Positions 35,835-47,198 of a DNA stretch of 64,000 nucleotides are shown piece by piece. The stretch's first letter is position 1. Every line of letters begins with the position of its first letter. The stretch lies in NCBI GenBank assembly GCA_016987375.1, contig PJRA01000509.1, positions 1,442,829 to 1,506,828 on the forward strand, in the 5' to 3' direction. The notes under the pieces were generated by a model. The model searched no databases, had not been told where the DNA came from, and saw only the letters and a program-made list of their open reading frames with translations. The position numbers and the translations under genes were made by a program. The DNA comes from Brachionus koreanus (lineage: Eukaryota; Rotifera; Eurotatoria; Ploima; Brachionidae).

Positions 35835-37629
35835 GCCGATTGACATTATTTATTCATGTATCTAGTCATTCATTCCTTCTAATGGGCAAACAAAATTTGT
35901 TTTTGTTCTAGCGAACCTGGAAAAATTTAAATAATTTTTGTTATTGTTTTTATTTTGAAATTGCGATGTTTTTTTTTATATTTTATTATTTTAAAACCTT
36001 TTGTTTAGACGAATGTTTTATATGGACGCCTTAAAATTAAACAAAAAAAAATATTGTTTTGTATAAAATAGAGCTTAAAATTTAATATAATTAATTTTAA
36101 TTTCTATGAAATTAAAAAGTTTAAAGCAATTGTAAATTTAGGTAATCTTTTTTTCAGTTTCTTTTGATTTGATTATTTTTTTTACTATTATTATCTATAT
36201 AATTTAAATAAAAGCATTTTAAAATTATTGCCCAGCTTATTCTCTTGTTAAATATCTGCACTAAAGTTTAAAGAACATTTTTTTTAATTTAAAGAATATT
36301 TTGCATGAAGAACTTCCTTTTTTTTATTAATTACCATGCTGAGTCATAAGATTTTGAAATTTTTAAAGGTTCGATATTTTAGAATCTTATAATTCTTTTA
36401 AATATATTAGACCAGACTTGTTTTTAAGTCACAAGTCTTAAGTCAAGTCAAAGACTTAAATTTTTTTGACTTAGACTTAAAACTGTGACTTAAAAACAAG
36501 TCTTGTTTGCAGTGTAGATGAACTCGATGCAGTAGCCTCTGTGTCAGATCGGAGCTGTTGCTCAAAAAGGTACTTGAAAAGGAGATGAGCTCCTCCCCAT
36601 TATCCACTAGGATAGAATAGGGCAAAAGAAAAAAAAATTTTGTAAATTCACAACAAATTTATACAGCCAATTATAAATTTATTAAATCAAACAAAACATA
36701 ATTAAAAAAAGCAAAATAAGTGTTTTTAGAAAAAAAAAGATAAACCGAAATTATTTTTGTTAACATTTACCAAAAAGATTAGTTAATTAATAAAAAAAGT
36801 AATATATATAAAATCATTTTTTTAAACCCTAACCGTTCGGAAAATAATAACCTTTCATTTATTAAAGCGTTGCATTTTACACATAATTTATTAGCAGTTT
36901 CAGTATTTTCTAAATTATTTTAATTTTTCATACTTTTTTTTTTAACCACAAAGATATTTTTAAAAAATGTTTATCAAAAAAATATAAAACGATTTATTTC
37001 ATGCTACATTTATTCGGAGAACCATTCGTAGAAATTTCTCAAAATTTAGATCTTAAATAAGTGTCAGTAATTCTTTTAAAGACTGACACTTACTAAAAAT
37101 TCAATCAATTAGCTCGAGATATAAAGCTGCACGACAACCTGTATATATAACGGCTATAGTATCTTTACTTATGATCCCCATCTTGCCCTTTTTTTCCCAA
37201 TAATAACCATTTTTTAAATAATCAATTTAATAAGGTATAATTTAATTTTAGTTTAGTTTTCATTTTAATAATTTATAACCCATATATTTCAAATTTTTAT
37301 AGCTTCTACTATTAATTAGATAATTAAAAATTAGGAGTCAATATTAAATCAAATTGTTTAATTAAGTATAAAATTAATTGTCAGTTAATAAAAATAATAT
37401 TCTTTTGTCTTTTTTTTTGAAGAATCAAACAATTTATCTTTATTTAATAAAAGTGTGAAGCCAATATAAAAATTGTTTTGTTTTTTTTTCAATTTAGTTT
37501 ATTTTTATTTGTTTAAAATAAAATAAAATTTTTTGGGTAGATTATAAGAGCCATTATATTATTGATTTGTTAATATAGACAGAAATGAAAGATATGTTTA
37601 TTAAATGAAAATTTTGAAATTTTGGTACT
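35835..37629. other. Intergenic, MITE and AT-rich DNA
   Basis: Contains the MITE at 36414-36503. Immediately beside it, 36504-36625 is less AT-rich than the surroundings but matches nothing I know. No gene seen. Confidence 0.45.
36414..36503. repeat. 90-bp palindromic MITE
   Basis: The ends are perfect 20-base inverted repeats (AGACTTGTTTTTAAGTCACA) and the internal arms are also inverted, with repeated AAGTC motifs. The AAGTC motif is shared with base 1 of the window and with the subterminal parts of the hAT element at 49475-50740, hinting at a hAT-derived family. No clear target-site duplication was found. Confidence 0.75.
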
Positions 37630-37870
37630 GTTGCATCATTATTGGAAAAAAAGTCCTATCAACAACATCAGTAACTCGTGAAATATGTCTACTTTAAGAA
37701 TGTTTTCAAAGTAAGAAGAGTACAAGTTAAGTTTGAAAAAATTTAATAGCGGTAATACGAATGTAATTCAAAAAAAGGACAATATGAAAGCCTCAAAGCG
37801 TATACACAATTCTGAGAAGGATACGTTTTTCCTTGGATAATATTCTGATTCAGCGTGGTGCTTAAATCTA
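37630..37870 (+). pseudogene. Mariner-like transposase remnant (5' part)
   Basis: The stretch with CAGTAACTCGTGAAA and AAAGTAAGAAG-GTACAA is collinear with the N-terminal (helix-turn-helix) part of the mariner remnant at 56820-57320. No open frame survives. Confidence 0.5.
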
Positions 37871-38096
37871 TTAAAAAACGAACAAACATATTGTGACCTA
37901 AAACTTTAAAGCTAAACCAACTGCATCTGAAAAAATGTAATGCTCTTTGAATGTTATATTTATTACTCTTATATTTTTACGGCCTAAAACTGTTAAAATA
38001 ATTTTGATAGAATTTTAAATTTTGAAAACCTAACGACAGTAAACCATGATATATTCACATGATTAAATTTTAATAAATTTAATTGTGGTTAAACAA

Positions 38097-38210
38097 GTTC
38101 TCCAAGGATCAATTTTTCCAGATAGTGATGCTAAAATTGAAGAGCTATATGACGAGAAAAAAACAGTGTATACTTCACTTCAAGAAAAATACCCTACTTT
38201 GTTAAATTAA
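38097..38210 (+). other. Short coding-like fragment, unknown
   Basis: A 37-codon frame reads FPDSDAKIEELYDEKKTVY and a few more residues before TAA. Its composition is protein-like (charged, helical) unlike the surrounding AT noise. It may be a last exon or a transposon scrap. I do not recognise it. Confidence 0.25.
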
Positions 38211-40248
38211 AAGCGATTAATTTAATAAAAGTGTCACTTTTTAATTTAAAAAATTAAAAACTATAGTTCGTCAACACTGGATAATTTTGTATTTAGACAC
38301 GTGAGATGTGATAATGCAAACAAATCTTAAAAATTTTAGATTTTAATCTATTTAAATTATTGTTATTTAAATTAATATTGTTAAATATGGAAAAGTTCAT
38401 AATATATACTAAAAAATTTGTTATAAATAAAACAACAGAAAACTTAAAGAAAAAGCGACATAAAAAAAGTTTTCAATTTATTTTATTTTATTTATTAATA
38501 TTTAATTTAAAAGAAAGCCTAAGAGTTCGTTTGAATGACACAAACCCTCAATTTGAATTTTTTTTGATTTTTGAGAAAAGAAATATTCGTTTAATTTGAG
38601 TAAGAAAAGTAAATTTTAGTTAAAAATCAAAAATTTTGGCCGCGTCAGCCAGCGCTTGTACGGCTCCTAAAACTACAAAAAAATTAAACTTAATTTTAAT
38701 TCTAATTTTTGCATTTTAATTAAAAAAAAAGGTTATTTTAAGCCGATTAAGATATTATATTTTTACTAAACAGAGTTTTTTTTTAAATTTTTTTTCTCAA
38801 CACTATTTAAATAGAAATTAAAAATCAGAAAATATTAATCCAAGCTTTTTTCCTGATTAAAAAATCTATCTAAAAAATAAAGATATCCTTTTTTATTTCT
38901 TATTTAATTTTTTTTTCTCTAAAAATTTAAGCGAGTTCGAATTGAAATCATTAATTTAATTTAAAATAAAATAAGTTTGCTTTAAATTTTAAAATAAGAT
39001 TTAACAAAACAATCAAATTAGCTTAAATTTATTTTTTTTTAGCTAATTAATTAGCAATTTCTTTGGTTATTTTTTTTCTAAATATTTTTTAATTTTGTAA
39101 AAATTTTACTTTTATTATTTTTTAAATTTTAATAATATTAATCATAGATGAAATGCTTTCCGAGATAACTTGAAAACGAAGTAAACTTTGATGGCTGCAC
39201 AACACATTTGCGAGTAATCTGGTCGTGAGCGAGATTTTCATTGTTCTCCAAGTCATCCAGTATTCGCACTGGCTTAAGAATCTTTTCACAAGTCATATTT
39301 GTTTTTGAATAGATTAACCATCATATAGAACAGTGCCGAAGAGGCTGTTGTATCTTTGTCAATTGTGTAATCTGATGCCTTAGTTTAGTACAAATGGAGA
39401 TATGGAATCAGAATAGAATAAAAGTTTAGAAAAAAGAAAGAATGCAATTAAAATTTAAAATCTTAATCAAAAAAAAAAGATTATCTTTGATAAAAAAATA
39501 ATAAAAAAAAATTAAATTGATTAATTGCAAAAAAAAAATTATTTTTTTATCAAAGATAATCTTTTTTTTTTGATTAAGATTTTAAATTTTAATCAATTGG
39601 ATTATTTTATGACCTAATAAGATCTTTATAGCTGCATGCTTTAACTTCAATTGTTGATTTAACTTTTTTGAAATATTTTTTGTTCGGTAAATAAATGACT
39701 GACGCAATGATGGCTTAGAGAATTTCTAATCATTTAAAAAAAAAGTCTTTTTTTTTAGAATTTAAAAAAAATGCAAAATTCCAAAAATTTTATTAAAACC
39801 TTTAATTTCATTAATTATATTATTGCAAATACTTTTACTTCAAAAATTATTTTTTTCTAAATTTTAAACTTTGCCCGCAAGAAATACTCAAAGCATCTCA
39901 TTTTCAAAAACTTACAAAAATCAATTTAAAAGAGTATTTTATAATTTTTTTTTTTCATAATCAATCGATTGAATATACAAATATTTATTTTTCTTTTCTT
40001 TCTAATCAAAATGCTTGTTACCTCTTTAAAATTGGTTGTTTATTGTTACTATGAAGTATTTTATATCTAACTTAGTTCTTACTTTCTTTTTTTTATAAAT
40101 TTAAATTTTAAATTTCTAGAAATGTTGAAAAAGCTATTATAAAAATTTGAGGTTTAAATTTATTTCTTGGCAACACAATCTTGTTAACACGAAAATATTT
40201 ATTCCTATTCGAAAAGTCATTACACAAGCAAATAAACAAGCAAATAAA
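38211..40248. other. Intergenic, palindrome and AT-rich DNA
   Basis: Apart from the palindrome at 39447-39593, no supported feature. The segment at about 39170-39420 is less AT-rich and could be a decayed element. Confidence 0.4.
39447..39593. repeat. Perfect 55-bp inverted repeat
   Basis: Arms 39447-39501 and 39539-39593 are exact reverse complements, separated by 37 bases. Perfect identity including the A10/T10 run suggests either recent origin or active gene conversion. It would form a stable cruciform or RNA hairpin. Confidence 0.9.
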
Positions 40249-40711
40249 ATGCCAGTTTCAAGTGGTCATGGAAAATGGCCAACGGAGTACGGCGTCGGAT
40301 TGAAGGACGAACGCATTGCACCTAAATGTGCCATTTGCACCCAAAAGAACTGCTTTAGTGTAAGACTTTTGTATTAGATAAAAAGACATTTAATAAAGAA
40401 CTAATTAAGTGTGAACACAATTTATCTGTAAGAAATGCAATTTTCAATAACAAACCTTATCTTGATCCCAAAGAAGATTACTCAATCGCAGACCGGAACA
40501 GTTAATTGAAAAATATTTAATTTCTATAGATTTGAAAATGTTTTTTCTAGATCAAATGAGACGCCAGCAAGAACAAAATAAAAACAACCAAAAGGTTGCT
40601 CCATCAAAAAGCTACAAAACCAATGCTAAATCAAAAGAAAGCAAAAAGAATAAAATAAATCCAGAAGACAGCAATCAAAAAGAAAAAAAAAGTCGATGCA
40701 CTATTTTATAA
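40249..40711 (+). CDS. Small basic protein with predicted CAAX box
   Basis: Two exons, 40249-40357 and 40551-40711, join across a GT-AG intron (donor GTGTAAG) to 89 residues. The alternative donor two bases later gives an immediate stop, which decides the junction. The N-terminal part reads KWPTEYGVGLKDERIAPKCA and holds four cysteines (CAICTQKNC). The C-terminal half is strongly basic and ends KEKKSRCTIL followed by TAA. CTIL fits the CaaX rule with terminal Leu, which favours geranylgeranylation, and the preceding polybasic run is what membrane-targeted small proteins often have. I do not recognise the family, so function is unknown; membrane anchoring is inferred. Confidence 0.65.
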
Positions 40712-41357
40712 AAGTCTTAATTTGGCCTACACTGTTGTTGTTTTAAATTGTTTGCTTTTTTTATTTTCTAATAAATCAATTTTTTTTTGAGCAAAATGAT
40801 TCAAAATTGTTAAACTAAGGCTACAAGTGTTAATTATCTATTTTAATCCAGCTTTTTTTCAATAATTAAAAGACTATTGCTGATTTTTTATTCCTAAATA
40901 CCTTTTCTAATTTAAAAATTAAATTCACAAATGAAAAATAAATGATTAATTTATTCATAAGAATTTTACTAATTAAAAGCTTGTTCTTGCAAATACTTAT
41001 ATTGATTATTAATTTTTGCTATTTTCCAAAAAAAATTTCAAATTAATAATTAATCAAAATTTGAAAATTAAATTTCATAATTTAAGAAAATTAGTAATTT
41101 ATTTGTAATTCAGATTGATTTTAGAAATTTTTAAAGAGAAAAATATGCTCATAAAGCTAATTTAAATACCAAATTAAATAGAACTTGTTAATTTACTTAT
41201 GAGAATTTTTAGCATATGCTATCTATAAAAAACCATGAAAGCAAATTTAATTTTTTTTAGGAATTTGATGTTTATATTACAAAATTCATTATCAACACCT
41301 TTAAATAAAAACAAAAATGGTCATATTTTTGGCATAAAAATATAAAATTCTCACATA
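40712..41357. other. Intergenic, no gene seen
   Basis: Very AT-rich spacer between the CAAX-box gene and the OTU gene. Nothing else supported. Confidence 0.45.
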
Positions 41358-42077
41358 ATGACACATGATTTGTTCTATTTACATAAATTTGCAAAGCGAG
41401 GCAAAAAACATTCACATAAAAAAAACCTGGCCAAATACAGTTCAATACCAAGTACGGCTCCGTTTCATTTGATTTCCATTTTTGACATAAGCGACAAAAA
41501 ATTTGAATACATTAAGTATTACATTAAAAGCAGTTATTTTATTCTGGCTGAATTGACAAATTTTTTTCGCTCCTTCAATGGCTTAAGTTTTTACAATGGT
41601 CAAGATATTGATCTTTCGCAGAGCGACATCTTGCAAAAATGGAATGCATATCAGGCTGTTTCATTAAGAACAACTGGCGATGGCAATTGTCTCTACAATG
41701 CTCTATCCTTGTCAATATTTGGAAATGAAGATTGGTCCTTAGATATTAAGCTTTGTATGATACATATTTTAATAGAAAATGAGGATTATTTCAGAGATCT
41801 AATTGATAAATTTAGATATGAAGAAACTTATGAAAAATTGATCGAGGATTCGGCAAAGCTCGAAGAATACGGCACCGAATTTAACATAATGGCTTTGAGC
41901 TTAGTTTTTCTCAGACCAATTAAATGCTATTCGATAAGTAATTTGGCTCTCTGTTCAGACATCAGCAAGCTTGGTAGATATCCAATTTTTTTAACTCTTA
42001 AAAATCAACATTTCACTTCAATTATACCAATTAATTATAGTTTTAGAATTAATGAAACAAACACCGATTTAGTTTAA
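41358..42077 (+). CDS. OTU-type cysteine protease
   Basis: A single frame of 239 residues from ATG at 41358. The catalytic block TTGDGNCLYNALSLSIFGNE contains Asp108 and Cys111, and the partner His218 sits in LKNQHFTSIIPI near the end, both at the positions of OTU deubiquitinases. OTU enzymes cleave ubiquitin from proteins. The sequence variant with a GNE after the helix resembles OTU domains often found in, or derived from, invertebrate mobile elements and vertnin-like proteins. The N-terminal ~90 residues are basic then helical with no recognised motif. An intact triad argues for activity. The gene ends 16 bases before an assembly gap, so the transcript could continue past it. Confidence 0.85.
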   Translation: MTHDLFYLHKFAKRGKKHSHKKNLAKYSSIPSTAPFHLISIFDISDKKFEYIKYYIKSSYFILAELTNFFRSFNGLSFYNGQDIDLSQSDILQKWNAYQAVSLRTTGDGNCLYNALSLSIFGNEDWSLDIKLCMIHILIENEDYFRDLIDKFRYEETYEKLIEDSAKLEEYGTEFNIMALSLVFLRPIKCYSISNLALCSDISKLGRYPIFLTLKNQHFTSIIPINYSFRINETNTDLV

Positions 42078-42093
42078 TGTTTTAAATTTACAG

Positions 42094-42624
42094 NNNNNNN
42101 NNNNNNNNNNNNNNNNNNNNNNNNNNNNNNNNNNNNNNNNNNNNNNNNNNNNNNNNNNNNNNNNNNNNNNNNNNNNNNNNNNNNNNNNNNNNNNNNNNNN
42201 NNNNNNNNNNNNNNNNNNNNNNNNNNNNNNNNNNNNNNNNNNNNNNNNNNNNNNNNNNNNNNNNNNNNNNNNNNNNNNNNNNNNNNNNNNNNNNNNNNNN
42301 NNNNNNNNNNNNNNNNNNNNNNNNNNNNNNNNNNNNNNNNNNNNNNNNNNNNNNNNNNNNNNNNNNNNNNNNNNNNNNNNNNNNNNNNNNNNNNNNNNNN
42401 NNNNNNNNNNNNNNNNNNNNNNNNNNNNNNNNNNNNNNNNNNNNNNNNNNNNNNNNNNNNNNNNNNNNNNNNNNNNNNNNNNNNNNNNNNNNNNNNNNNN
42501 NNNNNNNNNNNNNNNNNNNNNNNNNNNNNNNNNNNNNNNNNNNNNNNNNNNNNNNNNNNNNNNNNNNNNNNNNNNNNNNNNNNNNNNNNNNNNNNNNNNN
42601 NNNNNNNNNNNNNNNNNNNNNNNN
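42094..42624. other. Assembly gap (531 N)
   Basis: Run of N directly downstream of the OTU gene. Frames across it are not meaningful. Confidence 0.99.
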
Positions 42625-45394
42625 TCATAATAGTACAACTTTGAATGTTGCACCATGTTGCATTTACAGAACTTGCTTTTGACTTTTGAAAGAAAAGTTA
42701 TAAGAATTTTTAACATTTTGTTCTGTTCTATTGTACTAAATTTCAAAACACCTTCTACTTTTACGTTTGATTTTTAAATCTAATGATTGAATGCTGTGCT
42801 CAATTTTAAATATTTAAATTAAAACAACAACAAATTACAAGTGAAAATCTTTTTAAAAAGGTCATATAAATTTATTTTTCTTGTAACAATATGATTATAA
42901 ATTAATTTTTTTTTAATCTATTTTTGGTATCGGGTGAAAAATTAAATCGCATTTTCATTCCAATTTAAAGTGAATAAATTTTCATTAAGGCATTATATTT
43001 GAGGTTTTGGTCCAACAAAACGGCCCGAATAAAGATGTTCCGATTTAAGAAAATTTGACTGAACTGAACACTCATTCTTTATTCATGAAAAAAAATGAGC
43101 TATTCTTATTCATTTTTACTAAAATTAAAAGAAAAATTTTTAAAAGAATTAAGGAAATTTCTGGGACTTTTCGTAGACAGTTTTTAAATGGTTATTATTT
43201 TATTTACGCATTGAAATAAGACTAAATGGGTATCATTGAATATATCTTGACCAGAGGAATTGAATGGTATGTATTGAATCAATGAATTTTTCGGTGAAGA
43301 TGGCTTCTATTGAGCAACTGAAATTCTAAATTTTTGTCAAACATGCATGGACGCTTGTTATTATGACATACACATTCAAACAATCACGAAAACGAAACAA
43401 TGAACTATTAAATCATTAATTCTAAGAAGCAGAAATCGAAATTCAACAAAATGAAAAAAAATTTTTTTTTTAAATTTATTTACTGAAAAAAGTGGATTAT
43501 TACGGTATTTTACTTATAAAACAGGCAAAAATTTAGATATTCAAAAAAATCTTTTTTCAACCGTTTAGTCACTTTTTCAAATATTAAAAGTTAAAAAATC
43601 TTAAAAATTGAGGAAAAAATCAACATATCCTGTCTAAGGTTATGAAAAGAGAATGCCAACGAGGCGCAGCCTAATGAACAAACTTGAGGGCCTGTGAGCC
43701 AAAGACGAGCATCGCTATAATTTCGAACCTCTATCTATTATATTATTTGATCAAAGCATTAGAAAACATGTCGCCAGACTTGTCCACATAAAATTGCAAG
43801 CAATTTAAGATGCTCTTTTAAAAATGAAAAATTATTAATTTTCTTTATCATATAATTTTTTTTTCAATTTTTATTTATAAACAATAAAAAAGACAAATTA
43901 ATTAAATTATTTTAGTTCAAAAAAGAAATAAAATACTTTTATTTACTAAATTTAAATTTAAAGAAATAATTATAAACGTTTATTATAAACTTTTCTCATT
44001 ATTCAATAAAAATCTCAATATATTTTTTTAGTAAAAATTTAAAAATTATATTATTTTCGTAAAATTAGAACGAAAAACAAAAGAATAATTAAAAATTAAA
44101 AGCTTCTTCAAGCCGTCTACGCACACATTACTGGTTAATGATTATTTAAGCTTTTTAAAAAATAAAATTTAAAAAATGTCTTTAATTAAACAAAAAATTT
44201 ATATATATATATATATATATATCCATAGAAACGATGCCATGACAGAAGATCGAAAATTAAAAATATCCAAAGGTAAGAATGTCGTAAGAGAAAATTTCAC
44301 AAATACAAATTTAATTGAAAATTTATCTGTTTAATTTTTTAAAAAATAGTAAATAATAATTTAGTTTATTTTAAAATATTCATATTTCAAAAGTGAACAA
44401 TTATCAGTTTCACTTATCAGTGAAACAAATAGAGAAAAATTTAAATATCAAGTTTTTAATTGATTAACATGACAAAAAAAAGAATCTATATATTTGATAG
44501 TTTGCCAAAGAATTTAATATATTAACTTAATTATTAACTTAATTAATTATATTAACTAACTAATTTTAAAAATTCGACATAAATTAATTTCGATCATTTC
44601 GATATTTTCATTTTAATTTCGATGATCAAACAGCTATGTTTTTGTGAAAAAAAGATCTTATGTTAAAAAAAAATATTTTTTGTTATTTAAATTTATTGAA
44701 AAAAAAATCATCAACTAACATAAATTTTTTAAATCTTAAATGAATCAAATAACGTAATATTTTTTTTAAAGCAAACACTTTTATTTAAGATATTTAATAA
44801 ATAAAAACTCTACAGGTAATTTAAATACAAAAAAAAAAGAAACACAAAACAATTTTATTTTGAGTTTAATTTGATTATTTAAAATAATTTAGAATTTTAA
44901 AAATTAGCTTAGATTAATTAAATTTTGGATTTATTTTTTTATCTATTAACTTTTTTATTTGATATGCTAAAATTTTATTACAAAAAGATAAGTGATTTAA
45001 ATTATTTAAAAAATCATTCTATTTCTAACGGTATCAAAAAATTTCATATCATAACTATTAAATCCATAAAATTTTGTTCGCTCATGTTTACAATCCTGTA
45101 TATTAAAATCATCTTCTTCTCTGGTTAGATGATGTTAGCTTTAAAAAAATCAAATATTAATTATTTCAAAAAGTGCTTTCTAATAAAATTAATTAGGTTA
45201 ATAAAGGTTATTCATATCAGGCTAATTTACAACAAGAACTACACATCTAATTAGTTTTTCTATGTAGAGTCTATTAGCTTAAAATTAAAAAAATCAATCA
45301 AACATTCAATTTTTTTCATTTATCATTTATTTGAGCAACATATAAGCAACGATTTAAAAACATGTTTATCTATGTTTTTTTTTATTTAAATAAT
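42625..45394. other. Intergenic, no gene seen
   Basis: AT-rich, with an AT microsatellite at 44201-44222. A less AT-rich stretch near 43630-43760 has no coding frame and no foldable tRNA. Small open frames such as 44925-45128 are low-complexity. Confidence 0.45.
44201..44222. repeat. AT dinucleotide microsatellite
   Basis: Eleven AT units. Confidence 0.9.
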
Positions 45395-47198
45395 TTATTT
45401 CAACTCACCAATTGGCGTGTAATCGAGCCACAAATTGTGTATAAAGTCATACAAATTTCTTGAAACCGTAATCTTAAAATAAATATATTTAAATTAATTT
45501 TTATATTTCTAGACAAAATAATCACCTTGTACGGAGTTGGATTTAGCATTCTTTTGTGGTCATTTCTCAAACGATTCAATTGTTTTCTAACTCTTTCACG
45601 CACTCTATCAATGGTGTCCATGTTTTCTTGAATCAGTTTTCCATCGACCCAAACAGGCACTAGTAAATTTTCGACCTTGGTCGGCGACAAAAAAGCTCTT
45701 TTGGTCTCAATGAACGGATGTCTGCATAGGAAAGCCTCGCCAACTTTGGGCTCATCTTCATCAGCTCTGGTCAGCAAATCAACCAGAGGAATGCCCTCCT
45801 TATCATAAAGTCGGTAAGCATTTTTTTTACCTGGAAAGGTTGCTTTTTGCACATCTTCACTTAGCTTAACACATGGTCGGCCATTTACTTCGACCAATTT
45901 GAACACACAGCCAAGAGCTGGTTGCTTTTGACAAGTTACCAAATGTGTGCCAATACCAAACGAATCGATTGAGTGTCCCTGCATGTTCAGTGAATGCAAA
46001 ATGTCCTCATTAATGTCGTTGCTAGCAACGATGGTCAGTTTATCGAAAAAATCAACTTGAAAAACTTTGCCAGCTTTTTTGAAAAAATCTCTGACCTTAT
46101 TAGATAAGTATGCCAAATCGCCAGAATCGAGTCGAATGCCTTTAGCTTTGTAGCCAGCTTTGTGTAACGCCAAAGCCACAGCACAAAAATTAGGCACACC
46201 ACTTTTTAGCACATTATAAGTGTCAACCAAAGCTAGAAAATTGGTGGGAAATGCAACTGCATAGCCAATAAATGCTGCCAATTCGCCTCTATTAGCTTCA
46301 TTAAGGCTAAAATTGAACTCAAAACTTTCCAATTGTCTCAAATAGTTGAAGGCCAAATCGGCCAAATCGACTTCTTCACCTGAATCAACATTTTTTAAAG
46401 TCTTAGATAAATATTGAATAAAAAATAAAAATAAAAATATTTTTAGAAATTCACCTTGGTATGCAAATCTGACAAGTCATTGTAAGATGAGACAAATGAA
46501 TGTGCATGAGTTCCTCTAATTGGAATGCCATATAATTTACCAGCTAGAACATTGCTTGTTCCGTCAAATCCTCCAATGTAACAATATTTGGAAGCGCTTA
46601 GTCCTCCATCAGGACCCTGGGCTCTTCTCAAGCCGAACTCAAGCAAATTTTTGAACTCTCCCGCTGCCAAACGGAACCGCGAAGCATTGGTGGTCACCAA
46701 ACTGGCGTAATTTACTAGAACAAGCAATGTGGTTTCTAATAATTGAACAATAGGCAGAGGACCTTCGATTCTCATTATGGGAATGCGCGGGAAAACCAAT
46801 GAGCCTTCTCTGTGAGCATGTATTTTGATCTCATTCAAGTTCATGTTCTCAAGATAGACAAAAAACTCTTCTTCTACATAATCAGGCATTGCTGTGCGCA
46901 AGTAATCAATATCTGAGCTGGAGAACTTAAAATTTTGTACATATTTGAGACAATCTTCCAAGCCGGCGAATACTGTGTACTCGCCTTGGAAAGGATTTTT
47001 TCGAAAGAATAAATCAAAAACAGCATTGTCATTTTTTTGATTTTTCCAGTAAGCATAGGCCATTGAAATTTGATACAAATCAGTTAACAATGGTTGAACC
47101 GCATTGTTCTGCTCATATTTTGAAGTCAACCGGGAGTGGTTCTCATAAAGATTTATTCCGTTTGTTTCGTTCTCATTTATATCTAATTTTTCACTCAT
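45395..47198 (-). CDS. NAPRT: Nicotinate phosphoribosyltransferase
   Basis: NAPRT converts nicotinate plus PRPP, with ATP hydrolysis, to nicotinate mononucleotide, the first step of the Preiss-Handler route to NAD in the cytosol. Three exons, 46455-47198, 45526-46401 and 45395-45472, join in phase 0 across short GT-AG introns to 565 residues (human 538). Diagnostic segments are [15 protein letters not shown] near the N-terminus, [12 protein letters not shown], the [12 protein letters not shown] loop, GTHAHSFV with the His that is phosphorylated in the family, and [11 protein letters not shown] for PRPP binding. The last exon supplies the family ending DYTPIGELK. The ATG at 47196-47198 (MSEKLD) is preferred to an upstream TTG. 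All key residues look intact. Confidence 0.97.

Noticed and set aside
42069..42746. Minus-strand frames covering the second gap
   Set aside because: Mostly N; only the first ~40 residues are real sequence and match nothing.
43630..43770. Less AT-rich patch with TTTCGAACCTC, possibly a tRNA or coding exon
   Set aside because: No cloverleaf and no open frame with a family signature.
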